Shown here one piece after another: positions 14,090-22,647 of a DNA stretch of 51,424 nt. The notes below the pieces were generated by a model, which saw only the letters and a program-made list of their open reading frames with translations, ran no database searches and had not been told where the DNA came from. This stretch comes from Candidatus Evtepia faecavium (GTDB lineage: Bacteria > Bacillota > Clostridia > Oscillospirales > Oscillospiraceae), in NCBI GenBank assembly GCA_019115545.1, contig DXDK01000088.1, forward strand, positions 1 through 51,424, in the 5' to 3' direction. Positions within the stretch are counted from its first letter, which is position 1. Every line of letters begins with the position of its first letter. Both the position numbers and the translations under genes were made by a program.

Positions 14090-16192
14090 ATGAAGTTTCA
14101 AATCGTCCACGCTTCCCGTGGGCGTCTCCGGGTCCGGGCCGTGCAGCCCCGGATGACCCTGGAGCAGGCGGATTTGCTGGAGGCCTATCTGGAGCATTGT
14201 CCCCAGGTCCTTCAGGTCTCCGTCCACGAGCGCACCCGCTGCGCCATCATCCGCTACCAGGGCCCGCGGGCGGACCTGCTTGCCTTCCTCCGCCGTTTTT
14301 CCTACACCGCGCCGGAGATCCAGAAGCTGGCCCCGGCCCACAGCAGCCGGGCCCTGAACCGGGCTTACCAGGAAAAGCTAGTGGGCAAGGTGGTGGGCAA
14401 GGCCCTGCGGATGCTCTTTCTCCCGGTTCCCCTGGCCCGGGCCTACACCCTCTGCAAATCCCTCCGGTACCTTGTCCGGGGGGCCCGCTGCCTCTTCCGG
14501 GGGCAGCTCCATGTTGAGGTGCTGGACGGGCTGTCTATCGGGATCTCCATGGCCCGGCGGGACTTTTCCACCGCCGGTTCCGTCATGTTCCTCCTGGGCC
14601 TTGGGGAGCTGCTGGAGGAGTGGACCCACAAGAAGTCGGTGGATGACCTGGCCCGCTGCATGGCCCTGAACGTGGACCGGGTCTGGCTCTACACCCCGGA
14701 GGAGGATGTCCTGGTCCCCCTGGACCAGGTCGGGCCGGGGGACGTCATTGCCGTGGGTATGGGCGGCCTGATCCCGGTGGACGGGGTGATCCGGGAGGGC
14801 GAGGTCATGGTCAACCAGGCCTCCCTCACCGGGGAGTCCGTGCCGGTGCCCAAACGGCCGGGGATGACGGTCTACGCCGGCACGGTGGTGGAGGAGGGGG
14901 CCTGCCTCTTGGCCGTCTCCCAGCAGAACGGCAGCAGCCGGTACGACAAGATCGTGGCCATGATCGAGCAGTCGGAGAAGCTGAAGTCCGCCGCTGAGAA
15001 CCGCGCCTCCCACCTGGCGGACAAACTAGTCCCCTATACCCTGGCCGGCAGCGGCCTGGCCTTCCTCCTCACCCGGAACGTCACCCGGGCCCTCTCCGTG
15101 CTCATGGTGGACTTCTCCTGCGCCCTGAAGCTGGCCATGCCCCTGGCGGTGCTCTCCGCCATGCGGGAGGCCAGCGGCCGCCACATCACGGTGAAGGGGG
15201 GCAAGTATCTGGAGGCCATGGCCAGGGCGGACACCATCGTCTTTGACAAGACCGGCACCCTCACCCGGGCCTGCCCCACGGTGGTGCAGGTGGTCCCCTT
15301 CGGCGGAAAGAAGGAGGCGGACATGCTCCGCCTGGCCGCCTGCCTGGAGGAGCACTTCCCCCACTCCATGGCCAACGCCGTGGTCCAGGCCGCCCGGGTC
15401 CGGGGCCTCTCCCACGAGGAGATGCACTCCAAGGTGGACTACCTGGTGGCCCACGGCATCGCCAGCACCGTGGGCCAGGAGCGGGTGATCATCGGCAGCG
15501 CCCACTTCGTCTTTGAGGACGAGGGCTGCCAGATCCCCCCGGAGGAGCGGGAAAAGTTCCACGCCCTACCCAACCAGTATACCCACCTCTATCTGGCCAT
15601 CGCCGGGGTGCTGGCGGCGGTGATCTGCATCGCCGATCCCCTCCGCCCGGAGGCCAAGGGGGTGATCCAGGCCCTCCATGCCCTGGGAATCCGGAAGACC
15701 GTCATGCTCACCGGGGACAGCGAACGCACCGCCGCCGCCATTGCCGCGGAGGTGGGGGTGGACGCCTACCGCGCCGAGGTCCTCCCCGAGGACAAAGCCC
15801 GTTTCGTCACCCAGGAACAGGCCCAAGGCCACACGGTGATCATGCTGGGGGACGGCATCAACGACTCCCCTGCCCTGTCCGCCGCCGACGTGGGCATCGC
15901 CATCCGCGACGGCGCCGCCATCGCCCGGGAGATCGCCGACATCACCATCTCCGCCGACAGCCTGACGGAGCTGGTGACCCTCCGGAGGCTCTCCACCGCC
16001 CTGATGGGGCGCATCCAATCCAACTACCGGTTCGTCATCGGGTTTAACGGCAGCCTCATCGGTCTGGGGACCGCCGGAGTGCTGGCGCCAGCCACCTCCG
16101 CCATGCTCCACAACCTCTCCACCCTGGGGGTGAGCCTGCGGAGCATGACCAACCTGCTGGACCGGCCGGTCCAGGGGGAAGCTGGCCGGTAG
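14090..16192 (+). CDS. P1B-type heavy-metal ATPase with a non-CPC metal motif
   Basis: A 700-residue metal-pumping P-type ATPase. ATG 14090 follows TTGGAGGTG. Residues 1-80 form an HMA-like fold without CxxC. The catalytic core is intact: actuator TGES, phosphorylated D386 in DKTGTLT, hinge GDGINDS (D588, D592). The ion-site helix, normally CPC, reads DFSCALKLAMP (F342-S343-C344), so the proline and first Cys are lost and the metal cannot be read from known rules. Membrane helices are short near the N-terminus. It is the last gene of a cluster with an AraC regulator, a DUF6110 protein and an HMA protein. Export of Mn, Fe, Zn or Cu are all possible. Confidence 0.9.
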   Translation: MKFQIVHASRGRLRVRAVQPRMTLEQADLLEAYLEHCPQVLQVSVHERTRCAIIRYQGPRADLLAFLRRFSYTAPEIQKLAPAHSSRALNRAYQEKLVGKVVGKALRMLFLPVPLARAYTLCKSLRYLVRGARCLFRGQLHVEVLDGLSIGISMARRDFSTAGSVMFLLGLGELLEEWTHKKSVDDLARCMALNVDRVWLYTPEEDVLVPLDQVGPGDVIAVGMGGLIPVDGVIREGEVMVNQASLTGESVPVPKRPGMTVYAGTVVEEGACLLAVSQQNGSSRYDKIVAMIEQSEKLKSAAENRASHLADKLVPYTLAGSGLAFLLTRNVTRALSVLMVDFSCALKLAMPLAVLSAMREASGRHITVKGGKYLEAMARADTIVFDKTGTLTRACPTVVQVVPFGGKKEADMLRLAACLEEHFPHSMANAVVQAARVRGLSHEEMHSKVDYLVAHGIASTVGQERVIIGSAHFVFEDEGCQIPPEEREKFHALPNQYTHLYLAIAGVLAAVICIADPLRPEAKGVIQALHALGIRKTVMLTGDSERTAAAIAAEVGVDAYRAEVLPEDKARFVTQEQAQGHTVIMLGDGINDSPALSAADVGIAIRDGAAIAREIADITISADSLTELVTLRRLSTALMGRIQSNYRFVIGFNGSLIGLGTAGVLAPATSAMLHNLSTLGVSLRSMTNLLDRPVQGEAGR

Positions 16193-16224
16193 CCTGCCCA
16201 TGGGGCAAACCAGCGTTAGAAAAA

Positions 16225-16274
16225 AAAGAACCTGGCGGGATCCAGGGCAAGGGCCCTTTCCCGCCAGGTTCTTT
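16225..16274. terminator. Bidirectional terminator between ATPase and thiC
   Basis: A 15-bp perfect stem (16225-16239 with 16260-16274) and 20-base loop that can itself fold. A seven-A run on the left (16221-16227) gives a T-run to the minus-strand thiC transcript. Confidence 0.8.
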
Positions 16275-16309
16275 GTTCTCTTGTTATGGGGCCGCAGGAG
16301 GGCGTTCCC

Positions 16310-17623
16310 TCACAGCTCGGAGCAGAACTCCACCTTTTTCCCCTCCAGGATGAGGTTGGTGGTGCGCACGGCGCACATCTTCCCGCACATGGAGCAGGTG
16401 TGCCGGTCGGAGGGAGGGGTGCTCTCGAAATAGGCCCGGGCCTTGTCCGGGTCCACGGCGATCTGGAACATGGCCTCCCAGTCCACCTTGTGCCGGGCCT
16501 CGGCCATGCGGTTGTCCAGGTCCCGGGCGTGGGGGACGCCCTTGGCGATGTCCGCCGCGTGGGCGGCGATCCGGGAGGCGATGATCCCCTCCTTCACGTC
16601 GTTGGCGTCCGGCAGGCGGAGGTGTTCTGCCGGGGTCACGTAGCAGAGGAAATCCGCCCCGCTGGCCGCGGCGATGGCCCCGCCGATGGCGGAGGTGATG
16701 TGGTCATACCCCGGGAAAATGTCGGTGACCAGGGGGCCCAGGACGTAGAAGGGGGCCTCGTGGCAGATCCGCTTTTCCAGGCGCATGTTGGCGGCTATCT
16801 CGTTCATGGCCATGTGGCCGGGGCCCTCGATCATCACCTGGACGTCCTTGTCCCAGGCCCGCTGGGCCAGGGCGCCTAGCTCGATGAGCTCGGCGATCTG
16901 GCCGGCGTCGGAGCTGTCGTCCAGGCAGCCGGGGCGGAGGGCATCCCCCAGGCTGATGGTCACGTCGAACTCCCGGAGGATGTCCAGCACGTCGTCAAAA
17001 TACTCGTAGAAGGGGTTCTCGTTGCCGGTCATCTCCATCCAGGCAAACAGCAGGGAGCCCCCCCGGGAGACGATGTTCATCTTCCGCTTGTCCCGCTTGA
17101 AGGCCTCCACCGCCCGGCGGTTCAGGCCGGCGTGGATGGTCATGAAGTCCACCCCTTCCTCGGCGTGGGCCCGGACCACCCGCAGGAAGTCCTGGGGAGT
17201 GATCTCCAACAGGTCCTTTTCCAGGTAGCCGATGGCGTCGTACATGGGGACGGTGCCGATCATAGCGGGGGACATTTCGATGAGCTGCCGGCGGAAGGTG
17301 TTGGTCTTGCCATAGTTGGACAGGTCCATGATGGCCTCCGCCCCGAAGCGCAGGGCCATGCGGACCTTGTCCATCTCCACCTCGTAATTGTTGGCGTCCC
17401 CGGAGATCCCCAGGTTTACGTTGATCTTGGTGCGCAGCCCCTTGCCGATCCCCTCGGCGCAGAGGGAGGTGTGGCGGACGTTGGCGGGGATGGCCACCTG
17501 CCCCAGGGCCACCCGCTCCCGGAGGGTCTCCGCCTCCATGTATTCCTTTTCCGCCACGGTCTTCATCTCCGGGGTGATGATGCCCTTCTTGGCCGCTTCC
17601 ATCTGGGTGCTGTATGCTCGCAT
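16310..17623 (-). CDS. thiC: Phosphomethylpyrimidine synthase ThiC
   Basis: A 437-residue radical SAM enzyme that turns aminoimidazole ribotide into the thiamine pyrimidine (HMP phosphate). I start it at 17623 ([14 protein letters not shown]), the usual ThiC N-terminus; an ATG 9 bases upstream touches the AAGAAAGG ribosome site. Conserved blocks [36 protein letters not shown] and [14 protein letters not shown] are intact, as is the C-terminal cluster motif CSMCGKMC (CX2CX4C type, completed by the second Cys pair), which binds [4Fe-4S] for non-canonical radical chemistry. Expressed behind a TPP riboswitch; no other thi gene is in the window. Confidence 0.97.
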   Translation of the reverse strand: MRAYSTQMEAAKKGIITPEMKTVAEKEYMEAETLRERVALGQVAIPANVRHTSLCAEGIGKGLRTKINVNLGISGDANNYEVEMDKVRMALRFGAEAIMDLSNYGKTNTFRRQLIEMSPAMIGTVPMYDAIGYLEKDLLEITPQDFLRVVRAHAEEGVDFMTIHAGLNRRAVEAFKRDKRKMNIVSRGGSLLFAWMEMTGNENPFYEYFDDVLDILREFDVTISLGDALRPGCLDDSSDAGQIAELIELGALAQRAWDKDVQVMIEGPGHMAMNEIAANMRLEKRICHEAPFYVLGPLVTDIFPGYDHITSAIGGAIAAASGADFLCYVTPAEHLRLPDANDVKEGIIASRIAAHAADIAKGVPHARDLDNRMAEARHKVDWEAMFQIAVDPDKARAYFESTPPSDRHTCSMCGKMCAVRTTNLILEGKKVEFCSEL

Positions 17624-17653
17624 GGTCCCCATCCTTTCTTGTCCTGAGAAATG

Positions 17654-17690
17654 GAAAAGCTGCCTGCTCGGTACGACGAACAGGCAGCTC
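17654..17690 (-). terminator. Expression-platform terminator of the TPP riboswitch
   Basis: On the minus strand AGCTGCCTG (17681-17689) pairs with CAGGCAGCT (17658-17666), followed by TTTTCC. It lies between aptamer and thiC, so TPP binding most likely ends transcription here. Confidence 0.8.
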
Positions 17691-17710
17691 CGAATCGCTG
17701 CAAAACTCCA

Positions 17711-17804
17711 ATTCCCTCCGTCGGCATTGTCCGAATCAGGTGTGTGGCCTCTGCCACAGGGTCGAAACCGATGTTTCCTCTCAGCCGCCTGCGCAGCTCC
17801 CCTA
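17711..17804 (-). ncRNA. TPP (thiamine pyrophosphate) riboswitch aptamer
   Basis: Reading the minus strand: AGGGGAGC, then GGCTGAGAGGAAA, a P3 arm, GACCCT, and ACCTGATTCGGACAATGCC followed by GGAGGGA. CTGAGA (pyrimidine pocket) and the ACCTGATC-type/GGA-AATGCC block (pyrophosphate pocket) are the conserved TPP motifs. It precedes thiC and a terminator hairpin. Confidence 0.95.
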
Positions 17805-17811
17805 TGGGTTC

Positions 17812-17840
17812 ACTGTAGCACAGAGCCCTTGGTTTGTCAA
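17812..17840 (-). promoter_or_regulatory. thiC promoter
   Basis: Minus strand TTGACA (17840-17835), 17 bp, TACAGT (17817-17812), eight bases before the riboswitch aptamer. Near-consensus. Confidence 0.85.
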
Positions 17841-17870
17841 GGGTTTGGGGGCCTCGGGAGGGGCCTTCCC

Positions 17871-18443
17871 TCACCGGGTGAAGCGCACCACGTACGTCCC
17901 CAACACCTGCTTGCAGGGGATGCTTGCCGCGTTCTCCGCCGTGCAGGCTACCTTGGGATAGACGCGGGTGACCGCCTCCGGGATGGCGGGGAGGGTCTCC
18001 CCTGTGCTGCTCCCCTGGGCGTCGGTATCGGAGAACTGCCAGCGGAAGGTGCAGTCGCAGAACTCCTTGTTGGCGGTGATGACCTCCGGAGGGATGAGGC
18101 GGGCAGTCTCCCCCAGGACGTAGCACCCGGCGTTGTCCTTCTCCGCGGGGCAGGAACCCTCGATCCCCACCCCGGTGAAGGAGATCTCCAGGAAGCTCGT
18201 CCGGAAGGTCACCGTCTTCCCCCCTCGCACAAAGGGGACCTGGTCCCAGCGGGCGATGTTCAGCCAGCCCCGGGTTCCGTCCTTCTCCACGGCGGTGTTG
18301 TACTCCAGATAGCCTTCCCGACCATCCCGGATCTCCGCGTTGATGCGCAGCACGGGGCGGAGGGAGACGAAGCCATCGGGGAGCAGCGCCCGCAGCCGGT
18401 CCTGCTCCACCTGATAGGCCATGACGTATTGTTCGATGTGCAT
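17871..18443 (-). CDS. Hypothetical protein, 190 aa (acetoacetate-decarboxylase-like fold suspected)
   Basis: I do not firmly recognise this protein. The start at 18443 (MHIEQYVMAYQVEQDRL) follows GGAGGC; a longer reading would run into the guaA-end remnant upstream. It is soluble, with strands such as LRPVLRINAEIRDG, YLEYNTAVEKDG and VTFRTSFLEISFTG and a DALLPDGF-like RALLPDGFVSLRPV start that recall acetoacetate decarboxylase/DUF2071-type beta folds. Six Cys are scattered, with CDCTF the closest pair. Codon use is core-like. It would once have been directly downstream of guaA, before the low-GC lipoprotein gene entered. Confidence 0.75.
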   Translation of the reverse strand: MHIEQYVMAYQVEQDRLRALLPDGFVSLRPVLRINAEIRDGREGYLEYNTAVEKDGTRGWLNIARWDQVPFVRGGKTVTFRTSFLEISFTGVGIEGSCPAEKDNAGCYVLGETARLIPPEVITANKEFCDCTFRWQFSDTDAQGSSTGETLPAIPEAVTRVYPKVACTAENAASIPCKQVLGTYVVRFTR

Positions 18444-18490
18444 GGGGGGCCTCCTTGGTGTGGGGTGGGGGTGTTTTCGTGGGGGGAGGG

Positions 18491-18502
18491 TCACTCCCAC
18501 TC
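18491..18502 (-). other. Direct repeat: guaA 3'-end remnant (putative att site)
   Basis: Minus strand GAGTGGGAGTGA, identical to the last 12 bases of guaA (19614-19625). With the next 8 bases it matches 11380-11399, the end and flank of the short GMP synthase gene, over 20 bases without a mismatch. It marks the far side of the low-GC insert. Confidence 0.7.
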
Positions 18503-18582
18503 GCTCCTGCCAGAAGTTTTCTAGGCAGAGTTGCCTATGGAATTTTGCTCAGGGTATAGGTATTCTTTTCATTATGATGTAC

Positions 18583-19557
18583 TTAATTGGAAAACTCCAT
18601 CGTTCTTTTGCTTCCTGGGGTTTGAACCAATACACCGTCATCACGAGATACGTAAATGGTCACATCATCATCCAAATCGACAATCAAATCATAGCCGCAT
18701 TCATAGTAGGGAGCATAGGGCTCTGTTGCTGTGTAGGTACCAGATCCGGAAAATTCTTCTGTAGTTGAGGCAAGCGCCTCCGTCCTCTTTTCGTAGGTAT
18801 AGGATATATCAAAGGTTTTGGAATCCGCCCTTGTAATGTCTACAGCAAGGGATTGTAATGTCTCATACGGATCCATTGGCGCATAATCCCAATGACCAAC
18901 TATATTCCAAACTTCCTCTCCAGGATTTGACTCTGTTGAGAGAATATAAAAGTCATCCGCCGATGGATTATAGGCAAATGTAATACGTTCTGTCACCAGC
19001 TCTGTTAAGTACGTATACTCGTGGGACTGCGTAAAATCATAAACAAATTCTCCGTTTTGATCGCTGCCATCCCGTGCGTCGATCAGGGAATACGTCAGAT
19101 CACCCTGGGAATTCGCAGAAATTTCCTTAGCAGTCTCAGAGAATATATCCGATTCTAAAAGTTGTGCGTTAAGTTCATCGAGGGTTTTGTCTGCTGCGAC
19201 CGCTTCGTCGGTGTCTCGATAAAAAGTTTCTGTGATTCCCATGGATTCCAAAACCAAGGTGTTCTCCGTAATCTCTACATTATCAAACACTTGCGTTTCA
19301 CCATAAGAATCCGAGATGCTGAGCACTCCATCCACCATATGCCACGTGCCCGTATCCATATTGCCGCCTACAGAACCTGCAGATACCGTGCCATCTTCAA
19401 AAAAGAGCATCTGATTCTTCCCGTCAACCGTTTTCCAATTTCCAACAATTAAATCTTCAGAAGCTGCGGGTTGGGCATCACTGGAGCACCCAGATACCAA
19501 AAGTGAGAGTAGAAGCAGTAAAAGAAACAGAATCGATGAATGGCTTCTCGTTTTCAT
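18583..19557 (-). CDS. Low-GC lipoprotein of unknown function (island cargo)
   Basis: A 324-residue lipoprotein: basic start, hydrophobic stretch and lipobox LVSGC with lipidation at C24, so it should be tethered outside the membrane. Residues about 37-110 (IVGNWKTVDGKNQMLFFEDG, GTWHMVDGVLSI) look like a lipocalin-like or DUF5640-type beta domain; the rest is acidic beta-rich sequence I do not recognise. Ribosome site GGAGGGAG. GC is far below both neighbours and it lies between two 12-base copies of the guaA end, so it is transferred DNA. No integrase accompanies it. Could be surface binding or immunity-type cargo; no function is assigned. Confidence 0.82.
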   Translation of the reverse strand: MKTRSHSSILFLLLLLLSLLVSGCSSDAQPAASEDLIVGNWKTVDGKNQMLFFEDGTVSAGSVGGNMDTGTWHMVDGVLSISDSYGETQVFDNVEITENTLVLESMGITETFYRDTDEAVAADKTLDELNAQLLESDIFSETAKEISANSQGDLTYSLIDARDGSDQNGEFVYDFTQSHEYTYLTELVTERITFAYNPSADDFYILSTESNPGEEVWNIVGHWDYAPMDPYETLQSLAVDITRADSKTFDISYTYEKRTEALASTTEEFSGSGTYTATEPYAPYYECGYDLIVDLDDDVTIYVSRDDGVLVQTPGSKRTMEFSN

Positions 19558-19613
19558 TTATTCTCCCTCCTAACATAGTCATTGTGTTACGGGCTTTTCC
19601 GGGCCTTAAGAAA

Positions 19614-19625
19614 TCACTCCCACTC
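19614..19625 (-). other. Direct repeat: current guaA 3' end (putative att site)
   Basis: GAGTGGGAGTGA on the minus strand, the final codons and stop of guaA. Partner of 18491-18502. The intact stop shows that the insertion restored the gene end, as site-specific integration at 3' ends does. Confidence 0.7.
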
Positions 19626-21155
19626 AATCGTCGCCGGCGGCTTACTCGTAATATCGTAGACGATCCGGTTGATCCCCTGCACCTCGTTGACGATGCGCAC
19701 AGAGATCCGGTCCAGGACGTCGTAGGGGATTCTCGCCCAGTCGGCGGTCATGAAGTCGTCGGTGGTCACCGCCCGGAGGGCCAGGGTATAGTCATAGGTC
19801 CGGCCGTCCCCCATGACCCCCACAGAGCGGGTGTTGGTGAGCACCGCGAAATACTGGCTGAGGCACTGGTCCTCCCCGGCCCGGGCCAGCTCCTCCCGGA
19901 AGATGGCGTCCGCCTGGCGGAGGGTGTCGGCCTTTTCCTTGGTGATGTCCCCGATGATGCGGATGGCCAGGCCGGGCCCGGGGAAGGGCTGGCGGCTCAC
20001 CAGGTACTCCGGCAGGCCCAGCTCCCGGCCCAGCTGGCGGACCTCGTCCTTGAAGAGCATCCGCAGGGGCTCGATGATCCCCTTGAAGTCCACGAAGTCG
20101 GGCAGGCCCCCTACGTTGTGGTGGCTCTTGATGGTGGCGGCCTCCCCGGCGCCGGACTCGATGACGTCGGGATAGATGGTCCCCTGGGCCAGGAAGTCCA
20201 CGGCGCCGATCTTTTTGGATTCCTCCTCAAAGACCCGGATGAACTCCTCCCCGATGATCTTTCGCTTCCGCTCGGGCTCGTCCACCCCTGCCAGCTTCAG
20301 CAGGAAGCGGGTCTCGGCATCCACCCGGATGAAGCGGATGTCCCACTTGGCAAAGGCGGCCTCCACCTCGTCGCCCTCGTTCAGGCGCATGAGGCCGTGG
20401 TCCACGAACACGCAGGTGAGCTGGCGGCCCACCGCCTCTGCCAGGAGGGCGGAGGCCACCGAGGAGTCCACCCCGCCGGAGAGGGCCAGCAGGACCCGGC
20501 CCTTCCCCACCTTCTTCCGAATGGCGGCCACGGCGGTGCGGCAGTAGTCCCCCATGGTCCAGTCCCCCTTGGCGTGGCAGACTTTATAGAGGAAGTTGCG
20601 GATCATATCCGTGCCGTGCTGGGTATGGTTCACCTCGGGGTGGAACTGCACCCCGTAAAATCCCCGGGTGGGGTCGGCAATGGCGGCGGTGGGACACATG
20701 TCCGTGTGGGCGGCCAGGGAGAAACCCTGGGGCACCTTGGCCATGTAGTCCCCATGGCTCATCCAGGAGATCCCCGTCTCCGGCAGGTCCTGGAAGAGGG
20801 GGATGGCGGTGTTGTAGGTGGTGGGGGTCTTCCCGTACTCCCGGGCGGTGTCCTCCTGGGCGGGGGTCACCTGCCCGCCCAGGCTGTGGGCCATGAGCTG
20901 GCAGCCGTAGCAGATCCCCAAAATGGGGACCTCCCAGGTGAAGATTTCCGGGTCCACATGGGGCGCAGTGTCCAGGTACACGCTGTTGGGCCCGCCGGTG
21001 AAGATGATCCCGATGGGATCCATAGCTTTCAGTTCCGCCAGAGGGGTGTTGAAGGGTTTGACCTCGCAGTAGACGCCGCACTCCCGGACCCGCCGGGCAA
21101 TGAGCTGGTTATACTGTCCGCCAAAATCCAGGACCAGGACAAGTTCGTGCTTCAT
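19614..21155 (-). CDS. guaA: GMP synthase (glutamine-hydrolysing)
   Basis: A 513-residue enzyme that aminates XMP to GMP using glutamine and ATP, the last step of guanine nucleotide synthesis. Residues 1-195 form the class I glutamine amidotransferase: nucleophile C82 in GICYGCQ, with H172 and E174 in FHPEVNH. The ATP-PPase domain has SGGVDSS (226-232), followed by [19 protein letters not shown] and the dimerisation domain to TIEWE. Start at 21155 follows AAGGTGGT. This is the complete housekeeping enzyme; a paralogue without the first domain is at 10411-11391. Its 3' end is an integration target (see the repeats). A clear promoter lies at 21214-21242. Confidence 0.97.
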   Translation of the reverse strand: MKHELVLVLDFGGQYNQLIARRVRECGVYCEVKPFNTPLAELKAMDPIGIIFTGGPNSVYLDTAPHVDPEIFTWEVPILGICYGCQLMAHSLGGQVTPAQEDTAREYGKTPTTYNTAIPLFQDLPETGISWMSHGDYMAKVPQGFSLAAHTDMCPTAAIADPTRGFYGVQFHPEVNHTQHGTDMIRNFLYKVCHAKGDWTMGDYCRTAVAAIRKKVGKGRVLLALSGGVDSSVASALLAEAVGRQLTCVFVDHGLMRLNEGDEVEAAFAKWDIRFIRVDAETRFLLKLAGVDEPERKRKIIGEEFIRVFEEESKKIGAVDFLAQGTIYPDVIESGAGEAATIKSHHNVGGLPDFVDFKGIIEPLRMLFKDEVRQLGRELGLPEYLVSRQPFPGPGLAIRIIGDITKEKADTLRQADAIFREELARAGEDQCLSQYFAVLTNTRSVGVMGDGRTYDYTLALRAVTTDDFMTADWARIPYDVLDRISVRIVNEVQGINRIVYDITSKPPATIEWE

Positions 21156-21213
21156 GGGGAGACCACCTTTTCTCATGGTTTGCCGCCCTGGAAACAGGGC
21201 AGAGATTGGTTTT

Positions 21214-21242
21214 ATTGTACCCCTTACCCGATGGAATGACAA
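21214..21242 (-). promoter_or_regulatory. guaA promoter
   Basis: Minus strand TTGTCA (21242-21237), 17 bp, TACAAT (21219-21214). The leader of about 55 bases shows no purine-riboswitch motif. Confidence 0.8.
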
Positions 21243-21303
21243 GTCCCGACCGGGGATTTCCCGCATAATCTCCCCACTTCTGGACAGGCTAGGGAAAACT
21301 ACC

Positions 21304-22008
21304 ATGGAGAAAAGGGGGAAATCGCCGGTGATCACCGCTGTCATTCGCACCATCATCCTGTACTTTCTCATCATCCTGGGCATCCGCCTCATGGGGAAGC
21401 GGCAAATCGGGGAGCTGGAGCCCTCGGAGCTGGTCCTCTCCCTGATCATCGCCGACCTGGCCGCCGTGCCCATGCAGGATTTTGGGATCCCCCTGCTCAT
21501 GGGGATCATCCCCATCCTCACCCTGCTGTGCCTGTCGGCCATTCTGTCGGTGCTCACGGTGAAGAGCATCCGCTTCCGGGCCCTGCTGTGCAGCCGGCCC
21601 AGTGTGGTGATCCAGGACGGGAAGATCCTGGAGGGGGAGATGCGGAAAAACCGCTTCACCGTGGATGAGCTTCTGGAGGAGCTGCGGATGGCCGGGGTGA
21701 CCGACCTGTCCAAGGTGAAATACGCCGTCCTGGAGACCACCGGCCGGGTCTCCGTGCTCCCCTACGCGGCAGAGCAACCGGTGACCCACCAGGCCATGGG
21801 GTTCAAGCCCCGGGAGGCCGGCCTGCCCACGGTGGTGGTCAGCGACGGCCGGGTACTGTCCCAGAACCTCCGGGCCCGGCGCCTGTCCCGGGGCTGGCTG
21901 GAGGGAGAGCTCCGCCAGCGGGGCATCCCCGATGTCCGGCAGGTCTTCCTGATGACAGTGGACGAGAAGGACACCGTCTATCTGGCCCGAAAGGAGAGGA
22001 CGCCATGA
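21304..22008 (+). CDS. DUF421 (YetF-like) membrane protein
   Basis: A 234-residue membrane protein of the YetF/DUF421 family. Three N-terminal helices (about residues 10-85, with [24 protein letters not shown], the family signature) are followed by a cytoplasmic YetF domain with [30 protein letters not shown]. Family members are found in spore formers and some act at the spore membrane; the activity is not known. ATG 21304 has only a weak site (CTAGGGA). It overlaps the next gene by 4 bases (ATGA), the usual DUF421-DUF4363 pairing. Divergent from guaA. Confidence 0.92.
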   Translation: MEKRGKSPVITAVIRTIILYFLIILGIRLMGKRQIGELEPSELVLSLIIADLAAVPMQDFGIPLLMGIIPILTLLCLSAILSVLTVKSIRFRALLCSRPSVVIQDGKILEGEMRKNRFTVDELLEELRMAGVTDLSKVKYAVLETTGRVSVLPYAAEQPVTHQAMGFKPREAGLPTVVVSDGRVLSQNLRARRLSRGWLEGELRQRGIPDVRQVFLMTVDEKDTVYLARKERTP

Positions 22009-22385
22009 GGCAGCTCTGGGCCGCCGTAGTCATTCTGGCGGGGATGCTGGCCCTGCTGGCCTGGAACGGCGTGGTGCTGCAGCGGCAGCTCCAACCCCTG
22101 GCAGAGGAACTGCGGCAGGCCGCCGCCGCAGCCCAGCAGGAGGACTGGGACCAGGCCGCCGCCCTGACCCTGTCCCTGGAGACGCAATGGCAGGGGCAGG
22201 TCCCCTACCTCCAGGTCATCCATGCCCACACCCGGATCGACCAGGTGGCCCTCGCCTTCCTGGAACTGAAGGGGGCCCTGGCCTGCCGGGCAGCGGAGGA
22301 CTACACTGCCGCGGCTCTCCGCATCGCCGGCACTTTGGAAGCCATGGTTTGTTTGGAAAGGCTTTCGGTGGGCAACCTTCTGTAA
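22005..22385 (+). CDS. DUF4363 family protein
   Basis: A 126-residue protein with one N-terminal membrane helix (about 5-25) and a helical extracytoplasmic domain (LAEELRQAAAAAQQEDWDQA), matching DUF4363, the standard partner of YetF-like proteins. It starts inside the stop codon of the DUF421 gene (ATGA), so both are translated as a pair. It probably binds the YetF protein at the membrane; role unknown. No terminator is obvious after it before the promoter at 22447. Confidence 0.85.
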   Translation: MRQLWAAVVILAGMLALLAWNGVVLQRQLQPLAEELRQAAAAAQQEDWDQAAALTLSLETQWQGQVPYLQVIHAHTRIDQVALAFLELKGALACRAAEDYTAAALRIAGTLEAMVCLERLSVGNLL

Positions 22386-22446
22386 GGAAAGCGGAAAAAA
22401 GAAGTAAAAAAACGGAAAAAAGACGCGAGGTTTCCCCCTTCTCTCG

Positions 22447-22475
22447 TTGACTTTTTCGCTTTACTATAGTAAAAT
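22447..22475 (+). promoter_or_regulatory. Promoter of the peptide-ABC/hydantoinase operon
   Basis: TTGACT (22447-22452), 17 bp, TAAAAT (22470-22475). The leader runs about 165 bases to the ATG at 22648 and can form GC-rich hairpins, but it matches no riboswitch I know. Confidence 0.75.
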
Positions 22476-22647
22476 CTCTCTATCCGATGCCATCCGTGTT
22501 GACAGTGGAAAACAGGAACCGAGGAAGGGCGCTGGTCTGGACGATTGGCGCCTTTGCCGTAAGCAGAACCCCCAGGGTCCCGCGGGTCTCCTCTCCACGA
22601 CGCCCCTGTCCCCACCGGATGCACCAAAGAAAAGGAGAGATGATGCT

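Noticed and set aside
21156..21300. Purine or guanine riboswitch before guaA
   Set aside because: The leader is only about 55 bases and lacks the conserved purine aptamer loops.
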